Shown: positions 12,004-23,005, numbered from the stretch's first letter. The stretch is DNA of 64,000 bases from Brachypodium distachyon (GCF_000005505.3 NC_016134.3:2232001-2296000); one strand, 5' to 3'. The notes: generated by a model not told the origin, from the sequence alone. Numbers and translations are program-made.

Positions 12004-12165
12004 TTGTTGTTTCTTTTTTCATTTTCGTTTTTTTTGTTTTGACTTATTTTGTTTTCGTTATCCTTTCTATTTAGTTTTACTTTTTGTTTCTGATATGCAT
12101 GTCTTGTGTTAAGAGTAGGGCAAGTTGCATGTTTCTAAATTCATAATGGCGCAATGACGCTAGTA

Positions 12166-12278
12166 CTTCATCCGATATATATTAATTGTCTCAAATTTGC
12201 CTAAATATGAATGTATCTATGTCTAAAAAACGTCTAGGTACATGTAATATTTCGACAATTAATATGGATCGGAGGGAT
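12166..12278. mobile_element. Stowaway-type MITE nested in the 1 kb element
   Basis: Ends are CTTCATCCG and CGGAGGGAT, flanked by TA on both sides (12164-12165, 12279-12280). The interior has the usual 'aattgtctcaaatttgcc' and 'catgtaatatttcgacaatt' arms that fold back on each other. Confidence 0.8.
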
Positions 12279-12349
12279 TAGTTGACATATTTTTTCATAT
12301 CTTTATTTTTTAAAGAACCGTACACTTCGAGTTTTCAGGTCTTCTTTTT

Positions 12350-12590
12350 TGCAGCTGCAACTTGGTGTCTTTTCATAAATTACAAGCGAAATTTGTGTGC
12401 TAACTTTTTGCAACCGCAACTTAGTTTAATAACTTCAAGTGTATTTTAAAAAAAATTGCAACTCAATGTCTTTTCATAAATTGCAAGCGAAATTTTGTGC
12501 ACTGACTTTTGGAACTGCAACTTATTTAATAATTGCAACCGTAATTCATATGCTTATTTCTTGCGGTTGCAACTTCGCGTAAGATCAACA
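12350..12590. repeat. About 120-bp direct repeat, two copies
   Basis: Copies at about 12357-12465 and 12466-12580 share 'gtcttttcataaattacaag', 'cgaaattttgtg', 'gcaaccgcaactt' and 'tttaataa'. They are diverged and lie inside the 1 kb inverted-repeat element. Confidence 0.7.
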
Positions 12591-12591
12591 A

Positions 12592-12746
12592 AACACACAC
12601 ACACCCATGCATGCATGGATGTAGCTGTCACACGCACACGAGCTGAAAAAACGCACTCCACACACACAGGCATGCACATGCATGTACAGGCGCACACACA
12701 CATGCATGTATGCATGCACCGGTCCTCACACACACACACGCACGAT
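12592..12746. repeat. CA/TG-rich microsatellite tract
   Basis: Interrupted (CA)n and (CATG)n runs. The overlapping open frames are products of this simple sequence. Confidence 0.85.
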
Positions 12747-13230
12747 CGACATGGAACTTGCCTGGCCTGTCGACCGAGAAATTTGTTTTCTCAGCCGACT
12801 GTGCCGTAGGCAGTCCAATTTCACACTTTTGCTACTTTTTAAAGACTTATTTGTGCTTTCAATATATCATGAATATATGCTCATGCGGGTATTTTTTACC
12901 TGGTGGAGGATATGGGACAAAATTACTACCCATGTATGGGTTTGGATACGGATGGCGAGCCTAATTTTTAGGCACGGGTATGGATTTGGGTGAACTCCGC
13001 CCGTACCCAAACCCTGCGGAGCCATCCCTATACAGGCTGCATTTTGAGGGCCCGACTCGTTCGGTGCTGGAGCAGTCTCTGTGACGCACCCGAGTCATCT
13101 CTGGTCAGCTGATCCGCTGCAACGAAGAGGCTGGCCCAACACTAGCATAACATTCGTGGCAAACTTGGTACAGGACGGTCACAGGCATTTATTGCCCGAC
13201 AAGAGGGTAGTTGGCCGTGGGAAAATAGAT

Positions 13231-13530
13231 GGCGTCAGATGGAGCCGAGAAGCTTTCGCACCCGCCGTCGCGTTCTTCCTCGCCGTCCTCCTCACGTCCT
13301 CCTCCCCTGCAGCAGCAGCAGCAGCGAGGTCGCCGCCGTCGAGCGGGAAACACGACATCCTGGCGGCGTCTGACGCCGTGAGAAACCAGGAGCAGTGCGG
13401 TGGCCCACCGCCCACGAGCATGACATCATTGAGACATTGACATCCCGGCCGGCCGTGTTCGCGTTCGGCGACTCGACGCCGGCAACAATAACCGGTTCAT
13501 GACGCTGGTGCGCACCAAAGGGTCTGACCG
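13231..13530 (+). pseudogene. GDSL esterase/lipase first-exon relic
   Basis: A frame from about 13248 encodes VAFFLAVLLTSSSPAAAAAA, which looks like a secretory signal peptide. After a frame change the sequence at about 13456-13510 reads AVFAFGDST, then GNNNRF, the block I motif of GDSL lipases (catalytic Ser in FGDS) with a few bases missing between. Nothing homologous continues beyond about 13530. It is a truncated, frameshifted remnant of a secreted plant GDSL hydrolase gene. Confidence 0.65.
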
Positions 13531-13559
13531 GGGCCAGAAATTCAAAAAAGATCCCTGTA

Positions 13560-14000
13560 CCGCACAGGGCAGGAGAGATTAGCTCGCTCTAAATCACCCG
13601 GTGTTAGCAACTAGCACATCATTGAATTCGTGTCAGACATCTCACTTCTTTTTCGATCCAACGGAAGCTGGCCCCTGGTGCACTGTACCCTTGAGCCAAA
13701 ACGCCACACTCATCCCTATTCAAGCCTGAATCCCTATCCCTAGGTATATATACGTACTATGTAGTGTATATATGTTGGATCAAGCAGGAGGACTAAAAAA
13801 GAAAAAACGAGACCGATTGTGGATATATCCTCATCCTGATCTTAGGTAGAGACGTGGCTGATGAGCATCACATTAATTATGTAACGGTGGTAGAGGCCGG
13901 GGATTCAACCTCCTTTTTGAAAAAAAAATGTAACGGTGGCAGAGGAAGAGAACTCGACTGAGTGGGAAAGGTGGCAATGGCATGCGTATATATATAGATC
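13560..14000 (-). ncRNA. Candidate 21-PHAS precursor 5' region, copy 3 (degraded site)
   Basis: The core at 13723-13742 is two bases short (AGCCTGAATCCCTATCCCTA), so cleavage by miR2118 is doubtful. The right flank, including GGATCAAGCAGGAGGACTAA, the 'gtggctgatgagcatcac' segment and a TATATATATA run at 13986-13996, closely matches copy 11 near 60000. This copy may be dying or may use a different trigger. Confidence 0.35.
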
Positions 14001-14559
14001 GAGAGAGGCTGAGGCGCAGGTACAATGCATAAAAGGGCGGTGGGTGGAGCATGATACGAATTCATCAATGAAACCTGACAAACTGTGTAGATGCATGTGA
14101 TAATTAACTTAATTAGATTAGGTCAGATCAGATGGCCCCGTGGCATCACGTACGCTGCCATCAAAATAGTCCACACATCAAAATTCTTGTGTCGTATCAT
14201 ATGACACGTGGCTAGAATATTAGCCCTCAAAACTAATCTAACAGTATCAAGATTGAGAAAAAAAACAATAATCACACAATTATAATACAATGGATTGACC
14301 ACATTTCGCAAGATGGACGTGGTCTTTTAGTTGAAGGAGAGACCATGTCTCTTAAGATTATTTAGAAAAGAATGAGGGACGACAAAACCTACTTTCCTTA
14401 TAAATTGTGGGACAAAAATACATTTAAAAATAGTCGATCATGTATCCTATCCTAATGATGGTAAATGATACTCCTAGACCTATCTCCATGAGACATGCAC
14501 GAATGACTCATCATACTAAAGAAGGTGCATCCTGGATTTCTCCTCACGATTCTGCTTCT

Positions 14560-14960
14560 TCACATAAGGATGGGGCAGCACAGCACAGGCACAAGCCGCA
14601 GACAACACCTAGCTTTCTTGAATTTTGGCTCTTTTGGGAAGTTACTAAGGATCCATGTCAATGTGTCCCCAAAAGCTAAGACAGATATGCAAGGAACCTT
14701 TTGCTGAGCAGCTCAGTCTTGCTCAGCTTTTTATGGTCCATCCAACATGAAGGCGTTACACGTAGTCCTGACCCCTCTCATGCATACTACAGGCGGTATA
14801 CGTGCGTTTGACAAGCAGCTGGGAGGACTAATTGAGCGACCGATTCTCCTAAATCCTACTCCATTTAGCTTATGAATTGAAGCTCGGGAGTGATGGAGTG
14901 AACCGGGGAGGAGAAAGCGAGACGAGGGGAGATCGTGGTATATCTCATATATAGGGGCCT
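14560..14960 (-). ncRNA. Candidate 21-PHAS precursor 5' region, copy 4
   Basis: miR2118-like core at 14765-14786 and TATA-like ATATATA at 14947-14953, about 160 bp to the right. It matches copies 2 and 10 on both sides, including GCAGCTGGGAGGA near 14815 and GTGGTATATCT near 14936. Confidence 0.45.
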
Positions 14961-15306
14961 GAATGACCTCCAAAAGTTCCCTCCCCAAAAAAGAATGACT
15001 TCCAAAAGCCAGTAGGCTGATGTGAAGATGTACAACGCGAAATAATGGAAGGTGGGTGCGTAGAAGGTCTTCAAAAACGGGCCGAGAGCTTTAACTGTGA
15101 GTGTATCCTTTGCATTTTGGAAACAAGACTAGCTAATAAAGAGGCTGAAGAGACTGATTCTCAATCATTCGGGTTGATTCGCAGATGGCAGCTGAGAGAG
15201 CCATTGTTATTGATCCCCAAATATATGATGGTCAAGAAAGAATGCACTTGCCTAGGTATGCTCTCTTTATGATAGTAGCTAGTACTGTAACCCTTTTGTA
15301 TTATTA

Positions 15307-15377
15307 CTCCCTCCGATACATAAAAGTGTCGTCCATTTTATACTAAGTAGACGACATTTTTTATGGATCAGAGAAAG
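15307..15377. mobile_element. Short Stowaway-type MITE
   Basis: 71 bp between TA duplications (15305-15306, 15378-15379). The arms 'gtgtcgtccattttatac' and 'agtagacgacat' fold back. The left end is CTCCCTCCGATAC and the right end is GATCAGAGAAAG (slightly eroded). Confidence 0.75.
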
Positions 15378-15420
15378 TAATATATATCATGTTTCCAAAA
15401 AAATACGGTAGTTCGAAATA

Positions 15421-15585
15421 TTGTACTAGCTTGGTTGTCCCGGTGGTGATCGCCAAATGAAATGAACTAGCTTGCTAATTGCCAATTTCCACAGGTTAAT
15501 GTCAATGCGCTTATGAGCACCCTAATTAACCTACGCATACCATCTCAAGCAGGGGTGGCCATATTTCTGACCCCTCTCATCCCTA
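15421..15585 (-). ncRNA. Candidate 21-PHAS site, copy 5
   Basis: miR2118-like core at 15564-15585. The left flank from 15421 (TGTACTAGCTTGGTTG, GATCGCC, TAGCTTGCTAATTGCC) matches 59163-59240 closely. No separate TATA element lies between this core and copy 6, which begins about 290 bp to the right, so both cores might sit in one minus-strand transcript. Confidence 0.4.
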
Positions 15586-15639
15586 GTTAGGTACGTAAAC
15601 GTGCGTGTGTTTGCTGCATGTGTTAGAACGGACAACGGT

Positions 15640-16054
15640 TCGACCCAGCTACTCAAACATTAGCCGGCGCCGGTCTTACCGTCCAGATCCACATGAGCTT
15701 ACAACTAACTAATGCCTCAAGTCTAACTCAACCCAAAAGTAAGGACTGAACCGAAGGTACTGAAAAAAAAACTGCATACCCAATTACATTTGTCAAAACG
15801 GACGGAAATAGACCCACTACTAGCATTTGAACTTCCTGTCGCTTTGTATATCTGCATTACCAGGGCTAAATGGGCTTCCGATCCCTCTCATCCCTAGTAG
15901 ACAGCGTGTGCATTTGACAAACCGGAGAAAGGAGGAAAAATCCAACAAAGATCGATCTATGGGTCCCAATCTTAGAGATGTGGCTGACCATAACATGGAG
16001 AAGGCGGTGTAGGAAGAGAAATTGAATAGAGGTGAAGTTTGGTACTATATATAG
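15640..16054 (-). ncRNA. Candidate 21-PHAS precursor 5' region, copy 6
   Basis: Core at 15875-15896 of the CGATCCCTCTCATCCCTA type, and a CTATATATAG element at 16045-16054, about 150 bp to the right and oriented leftward. The GATCGATC, TAGAGATGTGGCTGA and GGCGGTGTAGGAAGAGAAAT segments between them recur in copies 1, 3, 7 and 11. Confidence 0.5.
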
Positions 16055-16059
16055 AGGCT

Positions 16060-17390
16060 GAGCGATAACTTGAGGTGAGCATTATACCAAGTCGATCAGT
16101 AGAAACGTGATACAAATATATCTGACCTCTCTGCACGACTAAGATGCAGACAACACCGAACCAAACTAGTCGCCCATACATACAACCGAAGTGTTGCGAA
16201 TTAATAGCATCAAAGGGGCGCAACAGCCATGCTGAGATTAATTCACCACCCACGCACATGGGTGAACACCTCCCTGGCCATCCCTCCACCAAAGTACATG
16301 CCTTCAACAACATTTTCTTGCTGAATAGACTAAGTACGGAGGCAGTAACACCCAAATCCTAAGGCCGAAGTATTAATTGTTCGGCCTCGAGGCGCTGCTG
16401 CTTTTTTTCCTTTCATTCCGCGGGTCGTTAACCTGTAAAGGAGATGGAAAGTTCTTTTTGTTAAACACGATGTCATTATACGGCCGGCGAGACCCCAACA
16501 GAGCTACCGCGCCAACCAGAACCAACTACCACAACTTGTTACCCATTAATACCCCGGAGCCAGCCAGACAGCCCCCAATCAAATTGGGAACGCCACGGGG
16601 TGAAAACAGATTAGTCGCGATATAGACGATCGACTAGACTGTGCACACAATGTTGAGTAGGAGTAATTGTTTTGTTATGGTAACAAAAAGTACAGCCAGA
16701 ACGTACTGCCTACCAGTTCCGCTTTTTTACACTCCCCGCTTGAGGTACCAAATGAATTTCTTATTTTGAGCCGTGATTACTTACCTGAACGCCACAATGA
16801 AAAAACAGGCTTTTTTGGTGCAAATTTCACCGGACAAATGAATCTAGACACCCCCGCTGGCTGCAGCCAGCTCTTGCCCACCAGGAGTCCGTCATTCCGT
16901 CCAGAGCATCTTCAATGCAAGGTACGTAAGGTAGTGCTACAAAATTAAACCGGTCTATTCTCAAGCAACAGTGCTTATTTCTATATTAGAGGTGCCTAAT
17001 TAAGCACCTGTCTTATAAAACACAAGCACTGGTGCTTAGACAAAAACCGGTTTATTTTGTGCAAGCAACTTTCTAAGCACCTTGCATTGAACATGCTCTC
17101 CTGATCGGCTGGGAGATTTGGAAGGAGCGCAACTCTTTTATTTTTCAGAATTTATCGGGTACCCGTGGTCAACGGCCGCATCAAAGACGAAATTGCCGCT
17201 GGGGCCGGCCTCGGCTCTTGCGGGTTAATGTACGTAGTTTTTATGATTTTGGAGGGGGTTTAGGCCGCCCTTCCCCGCTGTACATATTTCCTTCTTTGTT
17301 AATATATTGGCAAAGCTTTTGTCCTTAAAAAAAGAAGAAGTTATTAGCAGTCTTTTTTTTGACAGCTAGTTACTAATAGTCAAAATAACC
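16060..17390. other. No supported gene
   Basis: Mixed-composition intergenic DNA. Short open frames have no recognisable content. A 'taagcacc' motif recurs in both orientations between about 16990 and 17090, suggesting a small foldback MITE, but its ends are not clear. Confidence 0.4.
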
Positions 17391-17399
17391 ATTTCTTAA

Positions 17400-18335
17400 A
17401 ACAAGAATTTGTTAATTGCTTATCGGGATGTAAAGCTTTTTGTGTTTTCTCGAAAAAGAACAAGAAATTGCTTTTGTACCTTTGAGTCCTAGTTTGAACC
17501 TTGTGGCAATTTTTTCTATATTTTGCTATTATCCTGAACTGACAAGCTAGACTATTTGGATTCGCAAGCCTACCTCTATACATTTTGCCACCTGCTGAGT
17601 CCAAGTTAGCATCTAATTTGCCACACCTCACCTTCTTCTTCGCCTTCCTTCTCATTCTCCCTCCTCTCGCTGCCGTTCCTTGCTGGGCTTTGTGTTTAAT
17701 TACATGGCCGCTGGTTGACAGGATCAAGCTAGTTTATCTGGTCATGCTAATGGTTCATCTAGGATGAGTACATACTTATGAATGACTTGTGAATCTATGT
17801 TGTTCCATCTTTACTACAATTTCATATCATTTTTTTTGCAGCGAACCGGACACAATAAGAATTTGTTTTCAAGAGCGAATAGGCCCGAATGACGTACCGC
17901 CGCATCTCGTGTAATTCATTGGAGGCATTCGCGGGAATATTATGTGTCCGGCCACATAGCATCCAATATGTGGACATACCTCCACGTAGCCGTCCGGAGG
18001 TGCCACACGAGACACAGGCAGCATTCGTTCCTTAGCAATCATGCTCCTTAGGACTCAACCTAGTTGGCTTGTATCGGTTTAGCCCTAGCTGGTTCTTTCT
18101 TACATCCTACATTGGCCAAGAAATGATGCACATGATGCGCTCCCGATCCCTCTCATCCCCATTCCTAGGTAGGTGTAAAAAGGGGATCAATCGATCGATC
18201 GATATATCCTCAGTCCTCTTGATCTTAGCTATGTATATATATAGGGATGTGGTTGAGCATCACAATAATTATGTAAAGGTGGTAGAGGAAGAGTAATCGT
18301 TTGAGCGGAGAATTGAAGGTGGTACATATGGAGAG
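17400..18335 (-). ncRNA. Candidate 21-PHAS precursor 5' region, copy 7
   Basis: Core at 18140-18161 (CGATCCCTCTCATCCCCA, followed by a small insertion before TTCCTAGG). A TATATATATA run lies at 18233-18243. Left-flank homology to copy 11 is long: 'tttgagtcctag.ttgaa', 'gattcgcaagcctacctc', the 'gtccggaggtgcc' segment and 'catcctacattggcca' all recur near 59650-59930. Confidence 0.45.
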
Positions 18336-18419
18336 TAGTATTCATGAAAAGCAGGTCATAAGTATTTGTTTCCTACTCCTTCGATGCATAACAAGTGTCA
18401 CTGATTTAGTACAATTTTA

Positions 18420-18715
18420 GTACAAAATGTGTTGTCTCTTAACCCACAATAAATGCATCGTCTCTTAGGTGTTGTTTCTTAGCCCACAATAAATGCTAAG
18501 AAACCATACCCCCAATGCATTGTCTCTTATTATTGTATCTAAAGTAGCACTTACTTAAGAGCTTTGTGAGAGATAATTAATGACTTTGTGTTGGTTTGCG
18601 TGAAGAGACAGTCGTTAGCATAAGAGACAGTTTCATCATTAAGAGAGTGACATGTCAGCAAAATGTCTAAAATAACGTGCTAAGAGACAAACATTGGGAG
18701 AAGCCTTAGCATCGT
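18420..18715. mobile_element. Possible foldback MITE
   Basis: TTGTCTCTTAACCCACAA near 18433 is answered by GCTAAGAGACAAACATTGGG near 18680 in reverse complement. A second inner pair of 'ctaagaaac/gtttcttag' arms lies at about 18477-18505. Ends and target duplication are not resolved. Confidence 0.4.
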
Positions 18716-19159
18716 AATAATCAACTGCTTCTGAAAAAGAATCATCCGGTGTTGTAATAAACTGCAATACCAGGTGGGCCTCCGAAAACGAGGCATTGGA
18801 TATAATGGAGATGGTAAAACAAAGTGAGTGGATTTCAACCATGAGCATATATAATATTTATGAAACCACAGGTTTTAATATTAGTGATTATTATATATTT
18901 AAATTCTAGGCTTTTCAACGAAAGTGTAGAATTTTCTATTTCCCTAGCAATTTGACTTTTTCCATACACATAAAATTATATTTTTTCATCGCACTGTCCA
19001 ATCATCTTATCGTATCATAGTCATGGTATTGCGACTAATTGATTGTACATAACCAATTTTTTTCTAATAAAAAACAATATTAAGATACTTCCTGTTTTAC
19101 GCGAAATAAATATTGAAATTTATCCGCTATGGCGTTTTGAGTGTGGGCGTGTCAGTATA

Positions 19160-19690
19160 CCATTGTATACTGGCACGGCGCCGGGTAGAGCCACGGATAT
19201 CATGAATGTGTAAAACATATGGCGACGGTGGTCCATCCATGGCAGCGCCCCGGCGTATGGTAGATCCACGGATGACATAGTATCTCTTTCTCTCTTTTTT
19301 GTTAACCATCCGCGACGACATCATGGCGCCGGATAGAGCCACGGGCGTCACAAATTTGTAAACGGCAATGGTAGTCCATCCGTGGCTGCGACACGACGCC
19401 AGGTAGAGCCACGGCTGTCATAATATCTCTTTCTTTCTTGTAGAGCCACGGACGTCACAAATTTGTAAACGGCAATGGTAGTCCATCCGTGGCTGCGACA
19501 CGGCACGCCGAGTAGAGTCGCGGACTCACGAATTTATAGCTGGCAATGGTGGTCCATCCGTGGCTGCGACACGGCGCCAGGTAGAGCCACGGATGCCATA
19601 GTATCTCTTTCTCTCTTTTTTTGTTAACCGTCCGCGACGACGACACATCGCCGGGTTGAACCGCGGACCTCACAAATTTGTAGACGTATC
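19160..19690. repeat. Tandem array of about 70-75 bp units
   Basis: Eight occurrences of the anchor GTAGAGCCACGG (with variants) start near 19185, 19260, 19332, 19402, 19440, 19512, 19581 and 19654. Units also share GTCCATCCGTGGCTGCGACA and CACAAATTTGTA. Some units carry an alternative half, 'atctctttctctcttttttg' followed by TTAACC.TCCGCGACGAC, so two unit types alternate irregularly. Confidence 0.85.
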
Positions 19691-19699
19691 CTGCAACTA

Positions 19700-20540
19700 A
19701 GAGAGAAAACAAAATTAATCACATGGCACTTTGATGCGCCATCTACTCACCATGCCATCGCGAATCCTGAAGAAGCCACCGGATGAATGAAAGCGGAGAC
19801 GACGATCTATATGTGTATGCTTGTGTGCTGGCCGGACTCCGGAGGGGGACGAAGATCTGCTTGGCCGGAGGGGAGATGATCTGTGGTGTGGGTGTGCCTG
19901 TCGAAGTTCTGCGTGTGTTGGCCGAAGAGGAGAAAAGTGTCCAGTCCCCCTGGTGATGGGAGAACGTCGGCTTTTATCAAGAGGGGCTCGAGCGGCCTGG
20001 GATCCTGACGCCCGCCTAGCAAGGAGCAGAGACGTGCTGCCGTTAGATCGAAGGCGTCGTTGGCGACTTGGGCGTCGTAGATAGAGCTGGTTAATCCATA
20101 TCTCTTTGTTCAAATTCCTGAGTTCAAAGCCGTCCTTATCCAACCAAACTAACCAGCGTACTTGATTATCCCACGCCCTTGTGGCTACCTCGTCTCCAGC
20201 TGTGTCGTGCCGAGAGAGTGCAGCCAAAGAAGAATACGCTGCTTGCTCCTTGTGTTGTGCTCGACTGCTCTCTGGATGCATAGGTGATAGGTCATGCACT
20301 TTTGTCCATCAATTACTGATGCATGCGTGCAAGACCTACTAAGGTGTAGTAGCAAATATCAATTTTCTTCATCAAACAAACCAGCGGAATTAGTAGCACT
20401 GAGCTAATACCCTACTAAATACATGCCAGACTAAGGTGTACTTCAAACTTATTGTACTGCTGCAAGCAAAATATTCTCTGTTAATTTCAGAAAGTGCCAA
20501 GTTAAATTGTGCCATTTCACTGTAATTTTGTGACAAAAAC
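19700..20540. other. No supported gene
   Basis: A minus-strand open frame of 194 codons (19715-20299) shows no recognisable domain. I see no other feature in this stretch. Confidence 0.4.
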
Positions 20541-20550
20541 TCATCAAACA

Positions 20551-20640
20551 CTCCCTTTTACCATAATAAATGTCTCAGATTTTGTACTAATTTAGTACAA
20601 AATTGTATTAAATTTGGGATAATTATTGTGGACCGGAGAG
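20551..20640. mobile_element. Stowaway-type MITE, eroded
   Basis: The left end CTCCCTTTTACC and right end GTGGACCGGAGAG bracket arms 'ataaatgtctcagattttgt' and 'aaatttgggataattatt'. It belongs to the same subfamily as the MITE at 37090. Confidence 0.65.
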
Positions 20641-20929
20641 TAGATAAATTGATTATACATTAACATGGAGAGCTTATCTTTTAATTTGATTCTTTAAATC
20701 CAACGAGTTGATCACGTACCTCGACTTGTCAAGGGATCATCGATGCATACGCTTGTTAGGCTTGCGAGTTTCTGAGGCTAATTTTGGGGGAGCCAAAGAA
20801 CCTTTTTTTGACTGTTAGATATAGTACTCCAAGTCTTGGTTAACACTTTCAGAATCGTAGGCAGCTTCAGTCTTTTTTTGTAATTGCTCTCGATTACAGT
20901 ACAACTGTAATATTTGAAACTGACGCACT

Positions 20930-21090
20930 CATTGGCGGAGCCAGAAACTGAAGAAGGATGGTGCTAAAATAGATCTAATGGTGCTATATTGTGGGTATTT
21001 CATAATTATGAACTAGATAGCTAATATAATCTCTTGTAAACACCCTTGCTGGAGTGGTGCTGTAAGCACGACCCCTGGATCCGCCCCTGG
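20930..21090. mobile_element. hAT-type MITE with target-site duplication
   Basis: Terminal inverted repeats CATTGGCGGAGCCAG (left) and CTGGATCCGCCCCTGG (right) flank a 161-bp element. Direct copies of ACGCACT lie immediately outside at 20923-20929 and 21091-21097, matching the 7-8 bp duplications of hAT elements. A lone similar end (CAGTGGCGGACCCAGGA) occurs at 57591. Confidence 0.75.
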
Positions 21091-21099
21091 ACGCACTAA

Positions 21100-21850
21100 C
21101 ATCCTGGATCCGTCCGCATCTGGCCGCCACCGCCGCGTGCTGGCCGCCGCCATCCGCATCTGCCACCCCAAATCGAAGCAAGAAACAGAGAAAGGAGAAG
21201 GAGGGCAGGGCGTGGTGGCGGGAGGGAGGCATCGGTTGCTCTTCGTGTGGATAGGAGGAGGGATCGGGCTCCCCGATCTGTAGGTGAGAAAGAGCTCTAG
21301 ATCGGGGACGCCGAAATATCGGGAAGGTTTTAGGAAAACTACCGGACGTTGTTTTGAAGCTTTTCCTCTCTAAATTTGGTATTGGGGAGGTTTTAGTAGA
21401 ACAGTTGGTTTGCCTGATGTCGATCCGGTAACACAAACAGCCCGACAGCATGACCCCACTATTCAGTGACCAAAGCTCCAAGAAGCCATGAGAACCATGC
21501 CCCCGCCGGCGCGGCGAGCTCCATGCCCTACCCACGCCACGGCCGCGGCGCCGCTCCGAAGCCGAAGGGCCCCACCCCATCTCGCCGGCAGCGTTCCGTG
21601 GGTTGGTTGCGCCCGCGCGCACCCCCTCCAGCTGCGGCGCCGAGCCGGAGAGGCTGCTCGATCGAGGCCGATGCCGGCGGGGAGGAGTACATGCCGTGCG
21701 GGATTGGTTGGTGTTCTCGGATCGCGGTTGCCATCTTGTCCCCCCAACTCCCCCTTTTCCTTGGGCGATGCGGTCAAATCTAGGGAAAGGTGCAGACCCA
21801 TGCTCGCTCGCTGATTCCTCATGCTTAATTAATTTTCGTCCTACTGCTTT
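21100..21850. other. GC-rich, CpG-rich block without a supported gene
   Basis: Open frames exist on both strands (the longest is minus, 20984-21925). All show the Arg/Ala/Pro-rich composition expected of GC-rich non-coding DNA, and none matches a known domain. It may be the first exon or 5' leader of a decayed gene. Confidence 0.4.
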
Positions 21851-21859
21851 AAGCTGCGC

Positions 21860-23005
21860 ATTCTGATTCTGCAATGGCTCAATTGGAGAAATTACTTCGT
21901 GTTTTCCCTCTAGTAACTCTGGCATATTGTGTTACTCTAGTTTGTTCTGTAATGTTTTTTACACATGGCCCTCTTGCTTATAAGCAATTATTACAAATTA
22001 TCATTCTAGTAGCAATGATCTGAAATTCCAAGGTTTTACTCACGCCTCCTGTGTTTCTTCAAATACGTATTTTTGCAAGGATTCTTCAGTGAAGAGAAGC
22101 ACGTCAGAAGGTTTGTGTTTTTTGTCTCCTATACTCCCTAGTAGTATTATCTAATCAGAAGTGGCAATAAATTTGCTAAACCTATCTAATCAAGACCACC
22201 TGTGAGAGGGTTTAGTGTGGTGGAAATGGATTAATCCCCATGGGGATTGGGTAATAGAAGGGGGATAATTCCAATCCACCCTTGGATGGGTTCCAAATTA
22301 TATTATTTCGATAGAGTATTCAATTTCGAATCTTTTGGGTTCCTGACTCTAACATTATAGAATTCCTTGTAATGCCTTGTTTGGATCTGTCTTGTCGTTT
22401 TTGTTATAGATGGCGTCAGCACTCCACCACAAGATACTGACAGAATCTTCAACAAGCGCTCTCTGTCTGGGTATTGTTGTGCTCTCTGAAGGAATTGATT
22501 CTAGCATATGTACTTTTATCTGCACCTATCTGAACAACTTTTCAGTGTGATTCTTCTTTCCACAAAAGATATGATGCCATTACAAGACTCACTAGTCTCA
22601 GGCCATTATAGTGTTCTGTTCATCTGCGCACATCTGTGCTCATTTCTTTGGGCTTGGTTGCTACTTCTCTGCAGAGGTATCGGCTTGTAGAGAGAGCTCC
22701 TCTTGCAAAGGTAAGATGTTTCTTATCTTTCTGCCTTCTGGATCTTTAGATCATCGTCTTTAAAATAATAATAATTAAGATCATGCAAGGGCATGAAGGC
22801 ATCCCTGAATGCATTGCTTACTTCCTCTTGTCTTCAGTATTGAAATTTAACATCAAATGCATGCATCCGTGTGAAGTTGGAACAGACTCCTGCTGCTGAT
22901 AGTAACACATACTACTACATCTTCCTATTTTAGACTTCTGGAAAGAGCACTCTGGTATCTTGTTCCATTGGCTCCCCACCATTTATTCTTATTGAATTTG
23001 GCTAG
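21860..23005. other. Upstream region of the third B3 gene
   Basis: AT-rich. It holds a possible small MITE at about 22200-22390 (CCCCATGGGGATTGGG core). No coding region is supported. The B3 gene's 5' leader probably lies here, but no start site is evident. Confidence 0.4.

Larger units (their letters stand above)
11785..12810. mobile_element. About 1 kb DNA element with inverted terminal repeats
   Basis: The left end at 11789-11825 (CTCAGTCGCCTGAGAAAT, then ATTTCTTAGTCGACGG) is matched in reverse complement by 12768-12805 (GTCGACCGAGAAATTT, then TTTCTCAGCCGACTG). Each terminal repeat is itself a near-palindrome. The interior has no transposase. It holds a tRNA-like segment, a nested Stowaway MITE, a tandem repeat and a CA-rich microsatellite. 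The superfamily is uncertain (Mutator-like is possible) and no target duplication was identified. Confidence 0.6.

Noticed and set aside
12495..12993. His/Thr-rich open frames
   Set aside because: Produced by the CA/TG microsatellite tract.
20984..21925. 313-codon minus-strand open frame
   Set aside because: Arg/Ser/Pro-rich translation over CpG-rich DNA, and it runs through a MITE end at its 3' side, so it is not a gene.
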